Part shown: piece by piece, positions 63,913-64,000 of the stretch
How the letters are laid out: the number at the start of each line of letters is the position of its first letter
Position numbering within the stretch: the first letter of the stretch is position 1
DNA from: Taudactylus pleione
Taxonomy: Eukaryota; Chordata; Amphibia; Anura; Myobatrachidae
Length of the DNA: 64,000 bases
Assembly: GCA_031769625.1 (NCBI GenBank)
Contig: JAUIMM010000574.1
Location: 1,922,001-1,986,000, forward strand
Reading direction: 5' to 3'
Translations under genes and position numbers: made by a program
Notes under the pieces: model-generated
What the model was told of the DNA's origin: nothing
Seen by the model: the letters and a program-made list of their open reading frames with translations, nothing else
The model's database searches: none

Positions 63913-64000
63913 AACATTTACCCTTAAAAAGTGTCTGCCCGGAAAGCCGCCCGGGGCCCGTCTGCCGGTGCCCAGGGAAGGGATCAGAATTTGGGCGCCA
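63750..64000 (-). pseudogene. gag: Gag C-terminal zinc fingers of the Ngaro-like element
   Basis: On the minus strand, GKCFDFNNATCPQGQWCHFR then HLCLRCNGLHPASNC gives a CCCH finger (C-x7-C-x5-C-x3-H) followed by a knuckle-like C-x2-C-x3-H-x4-C. CCCH fingers at the gag end are known from tyrosine-recombinase retrotransposons and probably bind element RNA. It lies in a different frame from RT, which follows at once. The N-terminal part is beyond the window. Confidence 0.65.

Larger units (their letters stand above)
59447..64000 (-). mobile_element. Ngaro-like tyrosine-recombinase retrotransposon, 3' part (runs off window)
   Basis: Reading leftward from the window end: gag tail with CCCH zinc finger, RT, RNase H, tyrosine recombinase, SGNH hydrolase, then repeats B1 (60479-60090), A2 (60089-59838) and B2 (59837-59447). 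Split direct repeats of the A1-ORFs-B1-A2-B2 type and a hydrolase gene are features of Ngaro elements, unlike the inverted repeats of DIRS-1. The left edge joins the 33-bp satellite at 59446/59447. The 5' end with A1 lies beyond base 64000. Multiple frameshifts and stops make it an inactive copy. Confidence 0.82.

Overview
The window looks like repeat-dominated DNA from a vertebrate, most likely an amphibian and probably a frog with a large genome. The reasons are two exons of a vomeronasal type-2 receptor (V2R) gene, two DIRS elements and one Ngaro-like element (all tyrosine-recombinase retrotransposons), a Penelope-like element, hAT and Harbinger-like DNA transposons, and a very long simple satellite. 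This assignment rests on family knowledge; no ribosomal or mitochondrial marker is present. I see no prokaryotic or viral genome features, tRNA, rRNA or CRISPR array.

Layout. 1-1066: minus-strand endonuclease part of a non-LTR retrotransposon, cut by the window edge. 2545-5753: decayed Ty3/gypsy chromovirus with its 3' LTR. 5959-6371: small element with terminal inverted repeats. 6793-8769: V2R exons 3 and 4, both open and in matching phase, with a MITE (small non-autonomous transposon) fragment in the intron; no cysteine-rich or 7TM exon follows. 9212-9754: complete MITE with a TTA target duplication and two strong hairpins. 10226-12751: Penelope-like remnant carrying inserted fragments. 12752-16576: 5' part of an old plus-strand DIRS element whose gag is split by another copy of the same MITE family. 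16577-20345: minus-strand hAT remnant whose 5' leader contains a 32-bp minisatellite of about 56 units.

20756-59446 is one satellite of 33-bp units, about 790 units before and about 205 units after a 5807-bp DIRS element (46890-52696). That DIRS copy sits in the array with no target-site duplication and has textbook ends and an internal complementary region, yet its gag, reverse transcriptase and recombinase each carry a lesion. From 59447 to the window end lies a second, different tyrosine-recombinase element (Ngaro-like, minus strand) with split direct repeats, a degraded SGNH hydrolase, a recombinase, RT/RNase H and a CCCH zinc-finger gag tail.

The giant open reading frames across the satellite (up to 4806 codons) are an arithmetic consequence of a 33-bp, stop-free unit. 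They show no sign of protein-level selection. The only host gene supported here is the V2R fragment. The main biological interest is the higher-order structure of the satellite, its apparent attraction for two unrelated tyrosine-recombinase retrotransposons, and the satellite-like leader of the hAT element.
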